Shown: one piece after another, positions 5,106 through 7,347 of the stretch | Position numbering within the stretch: the first letter of the stretch is position 1 | Layout: every line of letters starts with the position of its first letter | Origin: Candidatus Falkowiibacteriota bacterium | Lineage (GTDB): Bacteria > Patescibacteriota > Patescibacteriia > Patescibacteriales > UBA12075 | Assembly: GCA_030600505.1 (NCBI GenBank) | Contig: JAUVLY010000041.1 | Span: 1-7,347, forward strand | Direction: 5' to 3' | DNA: 7,347 bases | Notes under the pieces: generated by a model | Databases searched by the model: none | Told to the model about the DNA's origin: nothing | What the model saw: only the letters and a program-made list of their open reading frames with translations | Translations under genes and position numbers: made by a program

Positions 5106-7076
5106 TTATTTTAGTTTGCTAATTGTTTCTTCATTCTTATAAAATTGGAGGGTGTCATTCTCCTCTACTGTCACATTGCTCTTTAGTTGAAGACCGCATT
5201 CCTCACCCTTTTCAACCTGCGACACTTCTTGTTTCCCGGCTTGCAAACTGGTAATCTTCCCTTCACCGATTTTTTCTTTGTTTCTAAGTATCTCAACCAG
5301 GACATTATTTTCAATTTGCCCCTTTTTGACCTTCCCGCCCAGGATCTGAATTTTTTTCTCGGTTCTAAATATCGCCATTACAATCAGACGTCCAAGATCA
5401 AGGCGGTTAACTACCGGGGAAATCGCGCTCTGCATACGCTCTTTGATATCGTTAATCAGATCATAAATTATAGAATAAAGCTTAACTTCAACATTTTTCT
5501 CCCGCGCCACCTCCTCCATCGTGGACAATAATTTAACATTAAAACCGACAATTAAAGCGTCAGACGCTTCTGCGCGCTTGATATCACCGTCGGTAATATT
5601 GCCCAACCCTTTATGAATAATATTTACCATCACTTCCTTGGTGTTTATTTTCTCAAGCGACTCTTCTATTGCTTCGGCTGACCCGAGAACATCGCTTTTA
5701 ATAACTATATTTATTTTAGCTACTTTCTCATCTTCCTCACCATTCTGCTCTGGCGCGACCGCGTGGCAGACGTCAGCCCCTTTATAGTTTTTAAATTTAA
5801 CTTTGTCGCCATCACCGACCTCAATTATATCCCCTACTTGAGGCAAAGTTTTAAAACCAATGACTTGTGCCGGGGTAGAGGGCGGAGCGGTCTTTATATC
5901 GTCACCGCGGTAATCCTTAAGGCCGCGGACCTTGCCTACGCTAATATTGTTAGAGCATAATTTATCACCGTTTTTCATGGTCCCGTTCTGGACCAATATC
6001 GTGGCCACCGGACCGGCCCCCTTATCAACATGCGACTCAATCACAGTGCCCATTGCATCTGAGCGAGGGTTAGCCTTAATATGGTCGGACTCGGTTTCGG
6101 CAGCTAATAGAACCATATCCAAAAGCTCGTCTATACCGGTGCCTTTAAGCGCTGAGATGGGGACACAAATTATTTTCCCGCCCCAGTCTTCGGGGACAAT
6201 GCCTAGTTTACTCGAAAGTTCTTGTTTTACTTTATCAATATTTGCTTCCGGCTTATCTATTTTATTTATTGCCACCACATAAGGGATCTTGGCCGCTTCG
6301 ATTATTTTAAACGCTTCTACTGTTTGCGGCTTTACGCCGTCATCGGCCGCCACTACCAAGATAGCGATATCAGCGATGCGCGCCCCGCGGCTGCGCATAG
6401 CCGTGAAGGCCTCGTGGCCCGGGGTATCAATAAAAGTAGTTAATTTATTGTCTTTTTTGGTCTGATAAGCACCGATATGCTGGGTAATGCCACCGGCCTC
6501 ACCGTCTATAACATGCGACTTGCGCACCGCGTCCAATAACTTGGTTTTGCCATGGTCAACATGGCCCATTACCACTACTACCGGCGGCCGAGCCACTAAA
6601 TTCTCTTCTTTTTTTAAAGTGGCGATTATTTTATTCTCTTCACATTCTTCGTCTTCATCTTCACATTCCTTTTTGCTCACTTTAAAACCAAGCTCAGAGC
6701 CGACCAACCAGGCGGTTTCATAATCAATTTTTTCGTTTAAAGAAGAAATAACACCATTTTTCATTAGCTCACCCAAGACGATGTTAATCGGTATATTAGC
6801 CAGAGTTGCAAAATCTCTTACCGTAATAGAAGCCGGAATGCTTATTTCGGTATTAGCTTCTACTTTTACCATCTCCTGCTTGGCTTCTTCTTCGGCTTTA
6901 TCTTTTTGCTCAATGATCTGCCGACGCAAACGCGGCCAATCACGAATTATTTTATTAGCCACATTGCGGTTTACTTTAATCGCTTTTTGGCCGATATCAT
7001 AACCAAACTGCGGCAAATGATTCCTCAGCTCTTGGGGGTTGATTCTAAGTTGTCTGGCTAGCTCACTTATATTCAT
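5106..7076 (-). CDS. infB: Translation initiation factor IF-2
   Basis: 656 residues from ATG 7076-7074, a short IF-2. It is the GTPase that brings fMet-tRNA to the 30S subunit and promotes subunit joining. Numbering here starts at the TTG at 7094, six codons earlier. Order: IF2 N-terminal helical module (SELARQLRINPQELRNHLPQFGYDIG, 10-35), a charged linker (60-85), a second N-terminal module (93-145), then the G domain with G1 GHVDHGKT (177-184), G2 GGITQHIGA (201-209), G3 DTPGHE (223-228), G4 NKID (277-280) and G5 SAL (314-316), followed by domain II, domain III (SDVLGSAEAIEESL) and C-terminal domain IV. All GTPase motifs are intact. I prefer the ATG because GAAGG lies 8 nt upstream and MNISELARQL is the usual family start; the TTG at 7094 would add MPKAIT. 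It heads the infB-rbfA-nrnA cluster. Confidence 0.97.
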   Translation of the reverse strand: MNISELARQLRINPQELRNHLPQFGYDIGQKAIKVNRNVANKIIRDWPRLRRQIIEQKDKAEEEAKQEMVKVEANTEISIPASITVRDFATLANIPINIVLGELMKNGVISSLNEKIDYETAWLVGSELGFKVSKKECEDEDEECEENKIIATLKKEENLVARPPVVVVMGHVDHGKTKLLDAVRKSHVIDGEAGGITQHIGAYQTKKDNKLTTFIDTPGHEAFTAMRSRGARIADIAILVVAADDGVKPQTVEAFKIIEAAKIPYVVAINKIDKPEANIDKVKQELSSKLGIVPEDWGGKIICVPISALKGTGIDELLDMVLLAAETESDHIKANPRSDAMGTVIESHVDKGAGPVATILVQNGTMKNGDKLCSNNISVGKVRGLKDYRGDDIKTAPPSTPAQVIGFKTLPQVGDIIEVGDGDKVKFKNYKGADVCHAVAPEQNGEEDEKVAKINIVIKSDVLGSAEAIEESLEKINTKEVMVNIIHKGLGNITDGDIKRAEASDALIVGFNVKLLSTMEEVAREKNVEVKLYSIIYDLINDIKERMQSAISPVVNRLDLGRLIVMAIFRTEKKIQILGGKVKKGQIENNVLVEILRNKEKIGEGKITSLQAGKQEVSQVEKGEECGLQLKSNVTVEENDTLQFYKNEETISKLK

Positions 7077-7081
7077 AGTTA

Positions 7082-7113
7082 TTGCCTTCGGCAAGCCGCG
7101 CTACAAATGCGGC
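7082..7113 (-). promoter_or_regulatory. Two adjacent hairpins over the infB ribosome binding site
   Basis: On the gene strand GCCGC (7113-7109) pairs with GCGGC (7099-7095) across a 9-nt loop. Directly after it TTGCC pairs with GGCAA around a GAA loop (7094-7082). The SD bases GAAGG for the ATG at 7076 lie inside the loop and stem of the second hairpin, so folding could reduce infB translation. Both helices are short. Confidence 0.4.
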
Positions 7114-7126
7114 ACATACGAATTAA

Positions 7127-7151
7127 AATAAAAAAATAGGACATATGCCCT
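7127..7151 (-). terminator. Weak hairpin with U-tract after the AbrB-like gene
   Basis: On the minus strand AGGGC, loop ATAT, GTCCT (7151-7138; five pairs, one G-U) is followed by A and seven U, then more A/U. It could end the AbrB-like transcript. However, it would lie in the first bases of the infB transcript if the promoter at 7164-7192 is right. The stem is too short for confidence. Confidence 0.3.
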
Positions 7152-7163
7152 TAATTTGATTTA

Positions 7164-7192
7164 ACTTTACAATAATATTCAATTAAAGTCAA
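7164..7192 (-). promoter_or_regulatory. Predicted infB promoter
   Basis: On the minus strand TTGACT (7192-7187), a 17-nt spacer, then TAAAGT (7169-7164). The -35 matches five of six consensus positions and the -10 four. It begins 15 nt past the stop of the AbrB-like gene. The transcript would start near 7157, with a leader of about 80 nt. Confidence 0.5.
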
Positions 7193-7207
7193 TTTTAAAA
7201 AATCATC

Positions 7208-7345
7208 CTACTTTTTCCAATCCACGATCCTTAAACCCTGGCCTTGTTTTTTAACCACCAATTTCTGGCGCTCTTTCCACCTTAGCTCCTTCATAATTTC
7301 TTTAGGGATATTAATATAATAGCTTCCCCGATTATTCTTTATTAT
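7208..7345 (-). CDS. AbrB/MazE/SpoVT-family DNA-binding protein, 5' end beyond window
   Basis: Only the last 45 residues are visible, ending in TAG at 7210-7208. The sequence RGSYYINIPKEIMKELRWKE followed by RQKLVVKKQGQGLRIVDWKK fits a swapped-hairpin AbrB domain: the typical 'G-x-x-x-x-x-I-P-K' strand-turn-helix followed by two strands. Proteins of this type are dimeric transcription regulators, or antitoxins when paired with a toxin gene. No toxin gene lies on the visible side; the next gene is infB in the same direction. The remaining start and any partner lie outside the window. Family assignment is from pattern alone on a fragment. Confidence 0.65.
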   Translation of the reverse strand: MIKNNRGSYYINIPKEIMKELRWKERQKLVVKKQGQGLRIVDWKK

Positions 7346-7347
7346 TT

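Noticed and set aside
7208..7345. Toxin-antitoxin module
   Set aside because: Only part of an AbrB-like protein is visible, and no toxin gene is on the visible side.

Overview
The window looks like a piece of a small Patescibacteria (CPR, probably Parcubacteria-type) genome. Evidence: AT-rich, compact housekeeping genes, an initiation factor 2 with a short N-terminus, a short AbrB/MazE/SpoVT-type protein, and starts that mostly lack a Shine-Dalgarno (SD) sequence. The lineage is inferred from protein style, not from a marker gene. The standard code applies: every recognised gene closes with TAA or TAG, and none contains an in-frame TGA.

All genes lie on the minus strand, so transcription runs from high to low coordinates. 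In that order: the 3' end of an AbrB/MazE-like gene (7208-7345); infB, rbfA and a DHH-family nrnA-like gene (7076-3777), a translation/RNA-turnover cluster; clpP (3717-3139) behind its own near-consensus promoter; an RNase Y gene (2797-1283) interrupted by one in-frame TAA; ymdB (1089-295); and the 5' part of an HU-type gene (214-1, cut by the window edge). infB and rbfA act in initiation and 30S maturation. NrnA and RNase Y act in RNA turnover. YmdB is the usual neighbour of RNase Y in Firmicutes, so rny-ymdB is conserved synteny.

Intergenic regions carry most of the unusual signal. clpP and rny both end with a stop codon, then a 7-bp tandem repeat array, then an intrinsic terminator. At clpP a second array in opposite orientation follows, so the terminator sits between 33-bp imperfect inverted arms. 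A third, degenerate 7-bp array fills the space just before the ymdB start codon. The rny leader (about 195 nt from a predicted promoter) holds a 7-codon ORF with the best SD sequence in the window.

The main points for a second look are the nonsense codon splitting rny, with a plausible SD-TTG restart after it, and the heptanucleotide arrays tied to gene ends. I did not find a new defence or mobile system. The gene content is ordinary core machinery.
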